From contig JAGXKI010000004.1 in assembly GCA_018335295.1 (NCBI GenBank), forward strand, positions 40,333 to 89,248: a stretch of DNA of 48,916 nt. Direction: 5' to 3'. This stretch comes from a bacterium. Its GTDB lineage: Bacteria; Acidobacteriota; Aminicenantia; Aminicenantales; Aminicenantaceae. Both the position numbers and the translations under genes were made by a program. Under the pieces are notes generated by a model, which was not told the DNA's origin, did not search any database, and worked only from the letters and a program-made list of their open reading frames with translations. This document shows positions 33,373 through 42,124 of the stretch, piece after piece. The stretch's first letter is position 1, and every line of letters begins with the position of its first letter.

Positions 33373-34343
33373 GTTTTTCTCCTCTCTCCCAGGATGCGGG
33401 GACGGGTGTAGCGGTTCAAGAGCGGCACAAAAGTATTCATGAACAGGATGGAATACATCACTCCTTCAGGAAAACCACCAAACAACCGGACAAGAGGAAT
33501 CATTAGGCCAATCCCTACGGCGTAGATCCAGACCCCCAATGGGGTTATGGGTGAGGTCACCATGTCGGTGGCCATAAAGAAAGCGCCGATAATGAGTCCT
33601 CCTGCCAGAAGGTGAAAGACAGGGGAGGTAAATTGATCAGGATTGATGACCCAGAATAAGCCGGTGAATAGAGAGAGAGACACAATGATCCCCAAGGGGA
33701 TGCGCCAGTCGATAATTTTCCGGAATAAAAGGTAAGCGGCTCCTAAAAGGAGGGCAGCGGCGGAAGTCTCTCCCAAACAGCCTCCTATGTTACCCCAGAA
33801 AAGCTCTTTTAAAGGGGTGAGAGAATCAGGGGTTAATGTTTCTAAAAACTTGAGATTTCCCAGAGGCGTGGCAAAAGTGGCTGTGTTCACCTTCAAGGTG
33901 AATGGAGGGATCCAGGTAGTCATGGCCACCGGAAAGGCGGTTTGAAGGAAGGCCCGGCCGACCAAAGCCGGGTTGAAAACATTGTAGCCCAGTCCGCCGA
34001 AGACTTGTTTTCCGATGGCTACGGCCACCACCGCCCCGATCACAGCCAGCTCTAAGGAAAGAGAAGGGGGAAGGACCATGGCGAGGAGAAGTCCGGTGAT
34101 GACAGCGGAACCATCCTTCAGTGTGCGCAGAGGTTTCTTCCTCAGCCACAGGAATAAAGCTTCGGTGATGACAGAGGTCCCAATACAGACGATGTACAGC
34201 CCCAAGGCTTTCCATCGGAAGAAGTAGAAAGAGGCGATGACAGCGGGCATCAGGCTGATGATGACCGCATACATGATTTTGGAGACAGAATCTTTGTCTT
34301 TCAGATGGGGTGACGATTGAATCACAAAATTATTTTGGCTCAT
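33369..34343 (-). CDS. rnfD: Rnf complex membrane subunit RnfD
   Basis: A 324-aa integral membrane flavoprotein with eight or nine hydrophobic segments. The covalent FMN Thr probably lies in TFATPL (T159), where most homologues have SGATPL. It is coupled to rnfC by a 4-base ATGA overlap. Confidence 0.93.
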   Translation of the reverse strand: MSQNNFVIQSSPHLKDKDSVSKIMYAVIISLMPAVIASFYFFRWKALGLYIVCIGTSVITEALFLWLRKKPLRTLKDGSAVITGLLLAMVLPPSLSLELAVIGAVVAVAIGKQVFGGLGYNVFNPALVGRAFLQTAFPVAMTTWIPPFTLKVNTATFATPLGNLKFLETLTPDSLTPLKELFWGNIGGCLGETSAAALLLGAAYLLFRKIIDWRIPLGIIVSLSLFTGLFWVINPDQFTSPVFHLLAGGLIIGAFFMATDMVTSPITPLGVWIYAVGIGLMIPLVRLFGGFPEGVMYSILFMNTFVPLLNRYTRPRILGERRKT

Positions 34344-35665
34344 TCACTTTTCTTTTTGCGTTTTAAGTTGGAGACCTTAGCCTTCCCCAGGCGCATCCAG
34401 TGGACCAGGGGGATTTTGGAAGGACAGATATACTGACAGCACCCGCACTCCACACAATCCAGCACTCCCCACTCCTCTGCTTCAGAAAGGTGTTCAAATT
34501 CGACATATTTTTTGATCTGGGTGGGGGCCAGTCTCATAGGGCAGTGGGAAATGCACCGACCGCAGCGGATACAGGCGGTTTCTTCGGGTGGAGAATCAAG
34601 TTTCCAGGCGAGAATTCCGGATGTTCCCTTGATCACAGGAACATCCAAGGTCCATTGGGAAATTCCCATCATGGGCCCCCCCATAACCACGATAGGCCCG
34701 TCTTCCTTCAGCCCTCCGCAAAAATCTATCACTTTTTGAAAAGGGGTCCCCAGGCGGACCATCAAATTCTGGGGATCTCCAATCCCGCTCCCTGCGACAG
34801 TAAGCGATCTTTGGTAGAGAGGGACTCCGTGTTTGACCCCATCATAGACAACTTTGGTGGTGCCTACGTTCTGAACCACCACACCCACATCAAAGGGAAG
34901 GCCTCCTCGAGGGACTTCTCTACGGAGAAGGGCATAGATGAGGTTTTTTTCGGCGCCCTGGGGATATTTTGTTTTCAAAAGAGCCACGCTGGTAGAAGGA
35001 TGGCCCTTGGTTTTTTCCTGGAATAATGACAGGGCCTTTTTCTTATTGTCTTCGATTCCCACGATAATTTTTTCTGCTCCGGTGGCCTTGCGGATGAGTT
35101 CCGCACCCTGGAGGATGTCATCACTGTATTCCATCATCATCCGGTAATCAGAGGTGAGAACCGGTTCACATTCGCAGCCGTTGATGAGGATGGTATCGAT
35201 GGGCTTGTCTTTAGGAGGAGCGAGTTTGACAGCGGTGGGGAAAGCAGCTCCCCCTAATCCCACGATGCCGGCCTCCTTAACCCGTTCCCGGATCCGGTCT
35301 GGACTGAGAGAGAAGGGATCCTCCACTTCCTTTACCTCTGAGGACAGGCGGTCCTCCCCGTCATTCTTTATGGTGATAGCCAGAAGGGGTTTCCCGGAGG
35401 GATGATGGGTGCTTCCCACTTTCAGAACTTTTCCAGAAACACTGGAATGAACAGCGGCGGAAAAAAGAGCCGGAGCTTTTCCGATTTTTTGACCCAGATC
35501 CACGGGGTCTCCCTTTTTGACTAAGGGGTCTGCAGGGCGGCCAAAATGTTGGGATAAGGGAATGAAAACTTTATCGGGGGGAGACAAATGCTGGAGTTTT
35601 TTCTCCGCAGTTTCTTCTTTGTATTCCGGAGGATGGATTCCGTGGGGAAACGTTTTTGTATTCAT
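34340..35665 (-). CDS. rnfC: Rnf complex NADH-side subunit RnfC
   Basis: RnfC is the peripheral subunit that reduces NAD+ or oxidises NADH. The 441-aa protein has GLGGAAFPTAVKL for nucleotide/FMN binding, NGCECEP, and two 4Fe-4S motifs, CIRCGRCISHCP and CVECGCCQYICP. It is the first gene of the rnfCDGEAB-rseC-NusG-apbE operon and follows a TTGACA promoter at 35701-35730. Confidence 0.95.
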   Translation of the reverse strand: MNTKTFPHGIHPPEYKEETAEKKLQHLSPPDKVFIPLSQHFGRPADPLVKKGDPVDLGQKIGKAPALFSAAVHSSVSGKVLKVGSTHHPSGKPLLAITIKNDGEDRLSSEVKEVEDPFSLSPDRIRERVKEAGIVGLGGAAFPTAVKLAPPKDKPIDTILINGCECEPVLTSDYRMMMEYSDDILQGAELIRKATGAEKIIVGIEDNKKKALSLFQEKTKGHPSTSVALLKTKYPQGAEKNLIYALLRREVPRGGLPFDVGVVVQNVGTTKVVYDGVKHGVPLYQRSLTVAGSGIGDPQNLMVRLGTPFQKVIDFCGGLKEDGPIVVMGGPMMGISQWTLDVPVIKGTSGILAWKLDSPPEETACIRCGRCISHCPMRLAPTQIKKYVEFEHLSEAEEWGVLDCVECGCCQYICPSKIPLVHWMRLGKAKVSNLKRKKKSE

Positions 35666-35700
35666 CAGTCCGATATATCCAAGATAAACAGAGATGTAAA

Positions 35701-35730
35701 AGTTTATTAATTAGGCCCTATGATTGTCAA
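35701..35730 (-). promoter_or_regulatory. Sigma70-type promoter of the Rnf operon
   Basis: Minus-strand TTGACA (35725-35730) and TAAACT (35701-35706) are 18 bases apart; the -35 is perfect. Transcription would begin about 29 bases before rnfC. Confidence 0.6.
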
Positions 35731-35874
35731 GTTAATTTCTCGCTCCTCTCCCCTTCCTCGCTCAATCCAATGCCTCCCGTGTCAGGACCCATCCTTAAAA
35801 AAATATTATCTCCCACCGGCTATTTTCCATCAAAATTGAAATTGGAAATGTTCAGTGAAAATAAGAGGGGTCTA

Positions 35875-35903
35875 TTGATTTTTAGATGAATTTATTTTAC
35901 AGT
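35875..35903 (+). promoter_or_regulatory. Promoter of the acyltransferase-like gene
   Basis: TTGATT (35875-35880) and TACAGT (35898-35903) are 17 bases apart. The predicted start near 35910 supports the gene start at 35935. Confidence 0.5.
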
Positions 35904-35934
35904 GACCACAATTAATTTGAGAGAGAGGGATTCA

Positions 35935-37059
35935 ATGGATATCCAGTTGAAAAGGGTGAATTCGTGGGAAGATTTGAAAAAATTCATTTATCTTCCTGCA
36001 AAGATTCATGCAGGGCATTCTAACTGGGTTCCCCCTATCTACAGGGATGAGTGGAAATATTTCAACCCACAAAAGAACAAGGCGTTTTCCTACAGTGATA
36101 CTCTCCGGGTTCTGGCTTACAAACAAAACAAACTGAGGGGCCGGATTATGGGGATCATCAATAACCGTTACAACTCTCTGAAAAACGAAAAGACAGCCCG
36201 CTTCGGTTATCTGGAAACCTTCAAAGATGAGGAAGTGGTCCGAGCTCTTTTGAATCATGTGGAGGAGTGGGCCAAAGACAAGGGGATGACAAAGATCATC
36301 GGTCCTTACGGATTCACCGATCAGGACCCCGAGGGATTTTTGACCGAGGGGTTTGAGAATCGAGCTACAGTGGCGACCTATTACAATTATGAATGGATGC
36401 CTCGATTTGTGGAAAAACAAGGATACACCAAAGATGCGGACTATTATGTGTATAAGTTGAGGGTTCCGGAAGTGATTCCCGAATTCTATCAAAGGATTTA
36501 TCAAAGAGTTCAGAGAAAGGGCCAATTTGAAGTTTTGGAATTCAGCAAGAAACGGGATTTAAAGCCCTGGATCGTTCCGGTTCTTTCTCTTATGAACGAA
36601 TGTTATACCCGGAGCAACATCTATGGTTATACTCCGCTCGATAAGAAGGAAATGCATGATTTAGCCAAAAAATACCTCCCCATCCTTGACCCCCCGTTTA
36701 TCAAGTTGGTCAACAAGGGAAATGAACCCGTGGCTTTCATCATCGGAATCCCTGACATGACCCAAGGGATACAAAAAGCTAAGGGGCATCTTTTCCCTTT
36801 GGGGTTTTTACACATTCTCAAAGCGGCCAAAAGAACCAAACAGTTGGACCTTCTTTTAGGAGCCATCAAAGAGGAATATAGAGGCAAGGGTTTGGATGTG
36901 TTGATGGGAGTCAAAATGCTTGCCTCAGCCCAGAAGGCGGGCATGGAAGTGATTGACACTCATCACGAAATGGAATCCAATACTAAAGTAAGGGCTGAAA
37001 TGGAGAAAATGGGAGGACAGGTTTACAAACGCTTCCGGGTTTATCAAAAACAGCTGTAA
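35935..37059 (+). CDS. GNAT-like acyltransferase, function unknown
   Basis: A 374-aa protein that looks like the GNAT-fold YghO-type family: an N-terminal half with NWVPPIYRDEW and a later KIIGPYGFTDQDPEG, and a C-terminal half with LGAIKEEYRGKGLDVLMGVKML, resembling an acetyl-CoA-binding loop (RGKGL). The substrate is unknown. ATG 35935 follows GAGAGAGGGATTCA; the frame could open at 35902, but that lies within the promoter. Confidence 0.7.
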   Translation: MDIQLKRVNSWEDLKKFIYLPAKIHAGHSNWVPPIYRDEWKYFNPQKNKAFSYSDTLRVLAYKQNKLRGRIMGIINNRYNSLKNEKTARFGYLETFKDEEVVRALLNHVEEWAKDKGMTKIIGPYGFTDQDPEGFLTEGFENRATVATYYNYEWMPRFVEKQGYTKDADYYVYKLRVPEVIPEFYQRIYQRVQRKGQFEVLEFSKKRDLKPWIVPVLSLMNECYTRSNIYGYTPLDKKEMHDLAKKYLPILDPPFIKLVNKGNEPVAFIIGIPDMTQGIQKAKGHLFPLGFLHILKAAKRTKQLDLLLGAIKEEYRGKGLDVLMGVKMLASAQKAGMEVIDTHHEMESNTKVRAEMEKMGGQVYKRFRVYQKQL

Positions 37060-37127
37060 CGCCATCCAAACAACATCAATTCCCACTCACCCTACAGGAT
37101 GTTCATCCCAATAGTAATTGCATTTTG

Positions 37128-37164
37128 AAAAAAGAATCTGGAGCGACGCTCACTCCTCAGATTC
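37128..37164 (-). terminator. Intrinsic terminator of polA
   Basis: On the minus strand GAATCTG (37158-37164) pairs perfectly with CAGATTC (37134-37140) with further partial pairing inside, and is followed directly by six T's (37128-37133). It lies 31 bases after the polA stop codon. Confidence 0.8.
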
Positions 37165-37194
37165 ATAGTAAGAATAGAGAGAAAAATCATTTCT

Positions 37195-39870
37195 TTATTT
37201 GGCTTCGGCCCAGTTGACTCCCCATCCCAGATGAACCCGAAGAGGGACCTGGAGAGGATAGATGTTTTCCATTTTTTCCTTCACCAGAAACTCCATCTCA
37301 TCACATTCTTCATCCGGAACTTCAAACACCAGTTCATCGTGGACTTGAAGGATCATTTTACTGCGCAGCCTTCTGTGCGCCAGCTCTTTGCGGATTTCCA
37401 CCATGGCTTTTTTTATAAGATCAGCAGCGGTTCCTTGAATGGGAGTGTTCAGAGCGATCCGTCGGCCGGCTTGGCGGGTAGCCTTGTCTTTGTGTTGGAG
37501 CCCAGGGACCGGGCGTTTTCTTCCGAATAAGGTTTCTGAGAACCCATTCTTTTCGGCCTGTTGGACAATTTTTTCCAAAAACTCCTGGACACGGGGATGT
37601 TTTTCAAAATAGACCTCCATAAATTTTTTGGCTTGAGAGGGGGATGTGTTCAGTTCCCGAGCGAGAGAAAAAGCGCTGGTGCCGTACACCATGCTGAAGT
37701 TGATGACTTTGGCCCTTCTTCGCTTTTCCTCTTGAGAAAGGGAGGGGGCATCCCCAAAAACTTTGGAGGATGTTTCCCGGTGGACATCTCTCTCGTGAAG
37801 AAAGGTTTCGATCAGAGCCGGGTCTTCCGATAAATGAGCCAGCACCCGAAGTTCTATTTGGGAGTAGTCGGCGGAGAGAAAAAGATGACCCGGTTCAGGG
37901 ATGAAGGCCTGCCTGAATCGTCTTCCCAACTCCCCTCGGACCGGGATGTTCTGCAGGTTGGGCTCACTGCTGGAAAGTCTTCCTGTAGCCGCCACGGTCT
38001 GGTTATAAGAGGTGTGCAGCCGTCCCGTTTGAGGATGGATGAGAAGGGGAAGGGTGTCGGCATACCCTGTTTTCAACTTAGCTAACTGTCTGTATTCCAA
38101 GAGGTGTTGGGCAATGGGATAATTTTGGGAAAGTTTCTCCAGCGTATCCACGTTGGTGGAATACCCTTTGGTGATTTTGGTGCGCTTGAAAGCAGGAAGC
38201 TTCAACTTTTCAAAGAGGATGCGGGAAAGTTGTTGAGGGGAATTTATGTTGAATTTCTCGCCACTGAGACGAAAAATTTTATTTTGAATCCAAGTGAGTT
38301 CTTGATCCAATTCCAGAGAAAGATTTTTCAAAGCTTCTGAATCAATTTTCACTCCCCATCTCTCCATGTCGGCCAGGACCGGAATGAGAGGAAGCTCAAT
38401 TTTTCGATAGAGGGAATCCAGTTTTTTCCTTTGGACCCGGGGCCACAGTAAGGAGCTTAATCGGAGAGTCAGGTCCGCATCCTGACAAGCATAAGGAGCT
38501 ACTTTATGGATATCCACAGCGTCCAAGGTGACCTGGTGCCTTCCCTTTCCCGCGATTTCCTCGTAGGGGATGGTTTTTATCTGGAGGTAGTTCAACGCCA
38601 ATTTATCCAGGTTGTGTTTTCCCCAATTGGGTTCAAGAAGATAGGAGAGCACCATGGTATCCAGGTCGATTCCCTTCAGCTGGATTCCTTCGGTTTGGAG
38701 GAGGATGTGGTCGTATTTGATGTTTTGTCCTATCTTTTTGATTTGGGGATCTTCGAGGATCTCATTCAGAAGAGAAAGAGCCCGGTTTTTGGGTATTTGG
38801 GAGGGAACATGGAGGTAATCGTGCCCCAGAGGAAGGTAGAAGGCCTGATAGGATTGAGTGGAGAAGGAGAGGCCTACCAGTCGAGCTTTTGTGGGGGAGG
38901 GATGGTCTGTTTCTGCGTCCAGAGCCACTCTTTGGGTTCTTTTTATTTCTGAAATGAGGTCTTTCAACTGCTTTTCTTCCAGAATCAGGGAGTAATTTTT
39001 GGTGGAAGGATCTATCTTTTGAATAAATTCTGTCAAAAGAGAAGAAAAACCTAAATCCTGGAACAGGGAAACCAGCTGGTTGTGGTCAGGCTCAGAGACC
39101 GAAAAGTCCTCTAGATTGAAGTTCAAGCTCAGGTCTTTTTCAATGGTGACCAATTCCCGGCTGATATTCAGTTTTTCCAGGTTATTGGTGAGGTTGTTTC
39201 TTATCAGGGCTTTATCGATCTGATCCCTATGGTGGAGAAGATTTTGGAGCGACCCAAACTGTTGGATCAAAGCCTTTGAAGTTTTTTCCCCTATTCCCGG
39301 GACACCAGGGATATTGTCGGTGGGATCTCCCCATAGAGAGAGCACATCGATCACCTGGGAAGGGGCCACCCCGAAAACTTCCTTTACTTTTTCAGGGGTA
39401 AAATACATCTCTTTGGAAGGGTTGTATACCAAAGTGTTTTCATCCACCAGTTGAAGCAAATCTTTGTCGTTGGAGACCAGGACAGTTCGAAGGTTTTGTT
39501 CCTTTGCCAAGCGGGCCAGGGTTCCCAGGATATCATCGGCTTCGTAGTCTTGGTACTCAAAAAAGGGGATTCGATAAGCCCGGATGATTTTTTTGAGGAC
39601 GGGAATCTGGACAGATAAATCTTCGGGCATGGGTTTGCGCTGGGCTTTGTATTCTTTGTAAGCTCTGTGGCGGATGGTAGGCCCTTTGGCGTCAAAGACA
39701 ATTCCCAGATGAGAAGGATTCTCCTGATCCTTCAATTTCTTGAGCATGGTGACAAATCCATAGATGGCATTCGTGGGAAAACCTTTGGAATTGGAAAGAT
39801 TCCGGATGGCATAATAGGACCGGTAAAGGTGAGAGTTTCCGTCAATGAGGAAGAGTCTTTTTTTATCCAT
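37195..39870 (-). CDS. polA: DNA polymerase I
   Basis: An 891-aa Pol I for repair and primer removal. The N-terminal 5' nuclease domain starts MDKKRLFLIDGNSHLYRSYY. The proofreading domain looks active: LDAETDHP (D-x-E), GQNIKYD and the Y..xD of YACQDAD. The polymerase domain has DYSQIELRVLAHLSED, an O-helix RRAKVINFSMVYG (Ser in place of the common Gly), and HDELVFEVP. A hairpin lies 24 bases before the start and a strong terminator follows the stop. Confidence 0.96.
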   Translation of the reverse strand: MDKKRLFLIDGNSHLYRSYYAIRNLSNSKGFPTNAIYGFVTMLKKLKDQENPSHLGIVFDAKGPTIRHRAYKEYKAQRKPMPEDLSVQIPVLKKIIRAYRIPFFEYQDYEADDILGTLARLAKEQNLRTVLVSNDKDLLQLVDENTLVYNPSKEMYFTPEKVKEVFGVAPSQVIDVLSLWGDPTDNIPGVPGIGEKTSKALIQQFGSLQNLLHHRDQIDKALIRNNLTNNLEKLNISRELVTIEKDLSLNFNLEDFSVSEPDHNQLVSLFQDLGFSSLLTEFIQKIDPSTKNYSLILEEKQLKDLISEIKRTQRVALDAETDHPSPTKARLVGLSFSTQSYQAFYLPLGHDYLHVPSQIPKNRALSLLNEILEDPQIKKIGQNIKYDHILLQTEGIQLKGIDLDTMVLSYLLEPNWGKHNLDKLALNYLQIKTIPYEEIAGKGRHQVTLDAVDIHKVAPYACQDADLTLRLSSLLWPRVQRKKLDSLYRKIELPLIPVLADMERWGVKIDSEALKNLSLELDQELTWIQNKIFRLSGEKFNINSPQQLSRILFEKLKLPAFKRTKITKGYSTNVDTLEKLSQNYPIAQHLLEYRQLAKLKTGYADTLPLLIHPQTGRLHTSYNQTVAATGRLSSSEPNLQNIPVRGELGRRFRQAFIPEPGHLFLSADYSQIELRVLAHLSEDPALIETFLHERDVHRETSSKVFGDAPSLSQEEKRRRAKVINFSMVYGTSAFSLARELNTSPSQAKKFMEVYFEKHPRVQEFLEKIVQQAEKNGFSETLFGRKRPVPGLQHKDKATRQAGRRIALNTPIQGTAADLIKKAMVEIRKELAHRRLRSKMILQVHDELVFEVPDEECDEMEFLVKEKMENIYPLQVPLRVHLGWGVNWAEAK

Positions 39871-39893
39871 TGAGTTAAAAAAAGGATTCCACC

Positions 39894-39938
39894 GAGCTGT
39901 TTCTTGCTCCGACAGGAAAATTCAACAAGAACCAGCTC
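39894..39938 (-). promoter_or_regulatory. 13-bp inverted repeat in the polA leader
   Basis: On the minus strand GAGCTGGTTCTTG (39926-39938) pairs with CAAGAAACAGCTC (39894-39906), 12 of 13 positions, around a 19-base loop. Ten bases later comes a run of seven T's, then the polA start. It could be a terminator or attenuator between the 83-aa gene and polA. Confidence 0.55.
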
Positions 39939-39962
39939 TGGAGGATTAAAGGAGACCCGGTA

Positions 39963-40214
39963 TTAGAAATTGTCAAATTTTCCTTCATGAATCTCGTCGA
40001 GAACAGCATGGTGCTGTTTTTCTATGATAGATTTGATTTTTTGTTCAAGGTCCGAGTGGCTGAGATAAGGAGTGTAAAGGGTTCTTTTAGAAGTAAGAAC
40101 ACGTCCGGATTTGTATATGGTCGATTCCACATAATTGAAGCCCTTCCCTTTATCTTGAGTCTGTATATGGAAAAAGGAACCCTTGTGTTTGATCTGAGTG
40201 TTGTATCCAGCCAT
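39963..40214 (-). CDS. Conserved small protein, function unknown
   Basis: An 83-aa soluble protein. The arrangement NTQIKHKGSFFHIQTQDKG, then SGRVLTSKRTLYTPYL and a C-terminal KQHHAVLDEIHEGKFDNF, matches a small conserved family I recall from Deltaproteobacteria and Acidobacteria, with no assigned role. A sigma70-type promoter lies just upstream. It precedes polA on the same strand. Confidence 0.75.
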   Translation of the reverse strand: MAGYNTQIKHKGSFFHIQTQDKGKGFNYVESTIYKSGRVLTSKRTLYTPYLSHSDLEQKIKSIIEKQHHAVLDEIHEGKFDNF

Positions 40215-40237
40215 ATTACCCGCTCATCTTTTTTCCT

Positions 40238-40265
40238 ATTATAATGGTTCCTTTCATTATATCAA
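40238..40265 (-). promoter_or_regulatory. Sigma70-type promoter of the 83-aa gene
   Basis: Minus-strand TTGATA (40260-40265) and a perfect TATAAT (40238-40243) are 16 bases apart, about 24 bases before the start codon. Confidence 0.65.
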
Positions 40266-40347
40266 GCACATCCGTTATAATAAAAATGAAGTTGAAGAGT
40301 TTTGATTCAGCTTTTCATTCTTACATATATTGGGTAGTTCAGGATTA

Positions 40348-40375
40348 TTGACAAAGAAAAGCGAAATGTTATAAT
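40348..40375 (+). promoter_or_regulatory. Strong sigma70 promoter of the lipid operon
   Basis: Perfect TTGACA (40348-40353) and perfect TATAAT (40370-40375), 16 bases apart, with TG one base before the -10 (extended -10). It drives yceD and the genes that follow. It is the best promoter in the window. Confidence 0.85.
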
Positions 40376-40407
40376 AGTGAGACCTAAATTTTGGAGAACC
40401 TGAGCTC

Positions 40408-40932
40408 ATGATTATAGATATAGATCAACTTTCTCAGGAAGGTTGGAAGATATCCAAAGACTTTGAATTTTCCAGCGGGGAGCTTGTGGAAGAAAGAACG
40501 ACTTTTCACAGACCGGTCCATGCCGAAATGTGGGTCAAAAAAGAAGGAGAGGATGTTTTGGTTAAAGGCCGCATCTCTTCCTGGTTGAGCCTTTTATGCA
40601 GCCGATGCCTCCTCCCTTATAATTTCTCTGTGGATTCTGAATTCGATCACGTATACATGCCCGAAGAATTCGAGGAAATCAAGGAAGAGTTGGAAGAAGA
40701 AGATATCAATAAATTGTTTTATTACAACCGTGAATTAAACCTTAGGGATGTGGTTTTGGAGCAGTTGAATTTGACTTTTCCTTTAAAGCCGTTGTGTTCG
40801 GAGGACTGTCAGGGAATATGCCCTGTTTGTGGAAATCTTGTCAGTAGCGGCAAATGCACCTGCCGGGTTCACGATGCCGATCCCCGACTGGAAAAACTCA
40901 ATCTATTTAGGAAAGATAAGACCAATGGCTAA
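40408..40932 (+). CDS. YceD/DUF177 family protein
   Basis: A 174-aa DUF177 protein, a family always found just before rpmF and linked to rRNA/ribosome assembly. Features are a CSRCLLPYNFSV segment and the C-terminal CQGICPVCG with CTCRVHDADPR. The start follows TTGGAGAACCTGAGCTC. It overlaps rpmF by 8 bases. Confidence 0.9.
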   Translation: MIIDIDQLSQEGWKISKDFEFSSGELVEERTTFHRPVHAEMWVKKEGEDVLVKGRISSWLSLLCSRCLLPYNFSVDSEFDHVYMPEEFEEIKEELEEEDINKLFYYNRELNLRDVVLEQLNLTFPLKPLCSEDCQGICPVCGNLVSSGKCTCRVHDADPRLEKLNLFRKDKTNG

Positions 40933-41107
40933 CCCAAAGAGAAAACATTCTCGTTCAAGAAAAGGAAAAAGAAGATCTCACCATGCCCTTCAGCTTCCTT
41001 CTTTATCTTTGTGTTCCAATTGTGGGAACCCCAAATCCCCTCACCAGGCCTGTCCGGAGTGCGGTTATTACAAAGGACGACAGGTCATGGAAGGAAAAGA
41101 GGAGTGA
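40925..41107 (+). CDS. rpmF: 50S ribosomal protein bL32
   Basis: A 60-aa ribosomal protein. The start MANPKRKHSRSRKGKRRSHH and the zinc motif CSNCGNPKSPHQACPECG are characteristic. Its ATG lies inside the end of the YceD gene, eight bases before that stop. A longer frame upstream is not real. Confidence 0.96.
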   Translation: MANPKRKHSRSRKGKRRSHHALQLPSLSLCSNCGNPKSPHQACPECGYYKGRQVMEGKEE

Positions 41108-41115
41108 CAGAGAAG

Positions 41116-42123
41116 ATGAAGATAGCTGTGGATGCGATGGGAGGAGATTTCGGCCCCCGAGTCACTGTGGAAGGAGCTTGGAGGGCCACTCAAGACCACC
41201 AGATTGAAGTCCTGTTGGTGGGAGCCGAAGAGGTGATTAAAAAGGAAGTAGATAGACTGGAGGGAAATAAGGATAAGCTCCACATCGTCAATGCCTCTGA
41301 TGTGATCGAGATGAATGAAAGTCTCCTCTCTTTCCGGAAAAAAAAGAAATCCTCCATCCTGGTAGGAACCCAGTTGGTGAGAGAAAAATGGGCTGACGCC
41401 TTTGTCAGCACCGGAAACACAGCCGCTGTGGTTTATATATCCAAAAAAGTGCTGGGAGCCCTCCAAGGGGTAGAAAAACCCGCCTTAGCTCTTCTTATGC
41501 CCACCCTAAAAGGCCTCACCCTGCTCATTGACGTGGGAGCCAATGCCAACTGCCAACCCCATCATCTGGAGCAGTTTGCTCTCATGGGGAGAATATTTAT
41601 GGAGAACGCCCTGAAGCTGGAGAATCCGCGCATAGGTTTGATGAGCATCGGGGAAGAAAAATCCAAAGGCAATGATTTGACCCGAGATGTTTATGAAAGA
41701 CTTCATCAATCTTCTGTGAATTTCATAGGAAATGTGGAAGGAAAGGACATCTTCTCGGGGGATACGGATGTGATTGTGAGCGATGGTTTTACGGGTAACG
41801 TGGCGTTGAAAGTCAGTGAAGGGGTGGTGGATACCTTCAGTAAGATGGCCCGCACAGAAATCATGAAAAACATATTTGCCAAGATCGGCTTTTTATTGAT
41901 GAAGAGGAATGTGAAAAAGCTGTATAAAAAGGTTAATTATGCGGAATATGGAGGGGCTCATCTTTTGGGCTTGAACGGGGTTTGCATTGTCGGGCACGGC
42001 CGGTCGGATCCGGTGGCCATTAAAAATGCGGTGAAGACGGCCAAGAATTTTGTAATGGATAAAGTCCAGGAAAAAATCCAGAAAGAGTTGGTATTATCCG
42101 ATCATTTCAGGCCAGCAGGATAA
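41116..42123 (+). CDS. plsX: Phosphate acyltransferase PlsX
   Basis: PlsX makes acyl-phosphate from acyl-ACP for phospholipid synthesis. The true start is ATG 41116, giving MKIAVDAMGGDFGPR and 335 aa, after GAGGAGTGACAGAGAAG. Conserved segments include STGNTAA and IGEEKSKGND. It lies 8 bases after rpmF. Confidence 0.95.
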   Translation: MKIAVDAMGGDFGPRVTVEGAWRATQDHQIEVLLVGAEEVIKKEVDRLEGNKDKLHIVNASDVIEMNESLLSFRKKKKSSILVGTQLVREKWADAFVSTGNTAAVVYISKKVLGALQGVEKPALALLMPTLKGLTLLIDVGANANCQPHHLEQFALMGRIFMENALKLENPRIGLMSIGEEKSKGNDLTRDVYERLHQSSVNFIGNVEGKDIFSGDTDVIVSDGFTGNVALKVSEGVVDTFSKMARTEIMKNIFAKIGFLLMKRNVKKLYKKVNYAEYGGAHLLGLNGVCIVGHGRSDPVAIKNAVKTAKNFVMDKVQEKIQKELVLSDHFRPAG

Positions 42124-42124
42124 A

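Noticed and set aside
34400-35026. Plus-strand open frame of 208 codons
   Set aside because: It lies antisense to rnfC, a clear match to its family.
37500-38952. Several open frames of 80-150 codons opposite polA
   Set aside because: All are antisense to polA and show no start signals.
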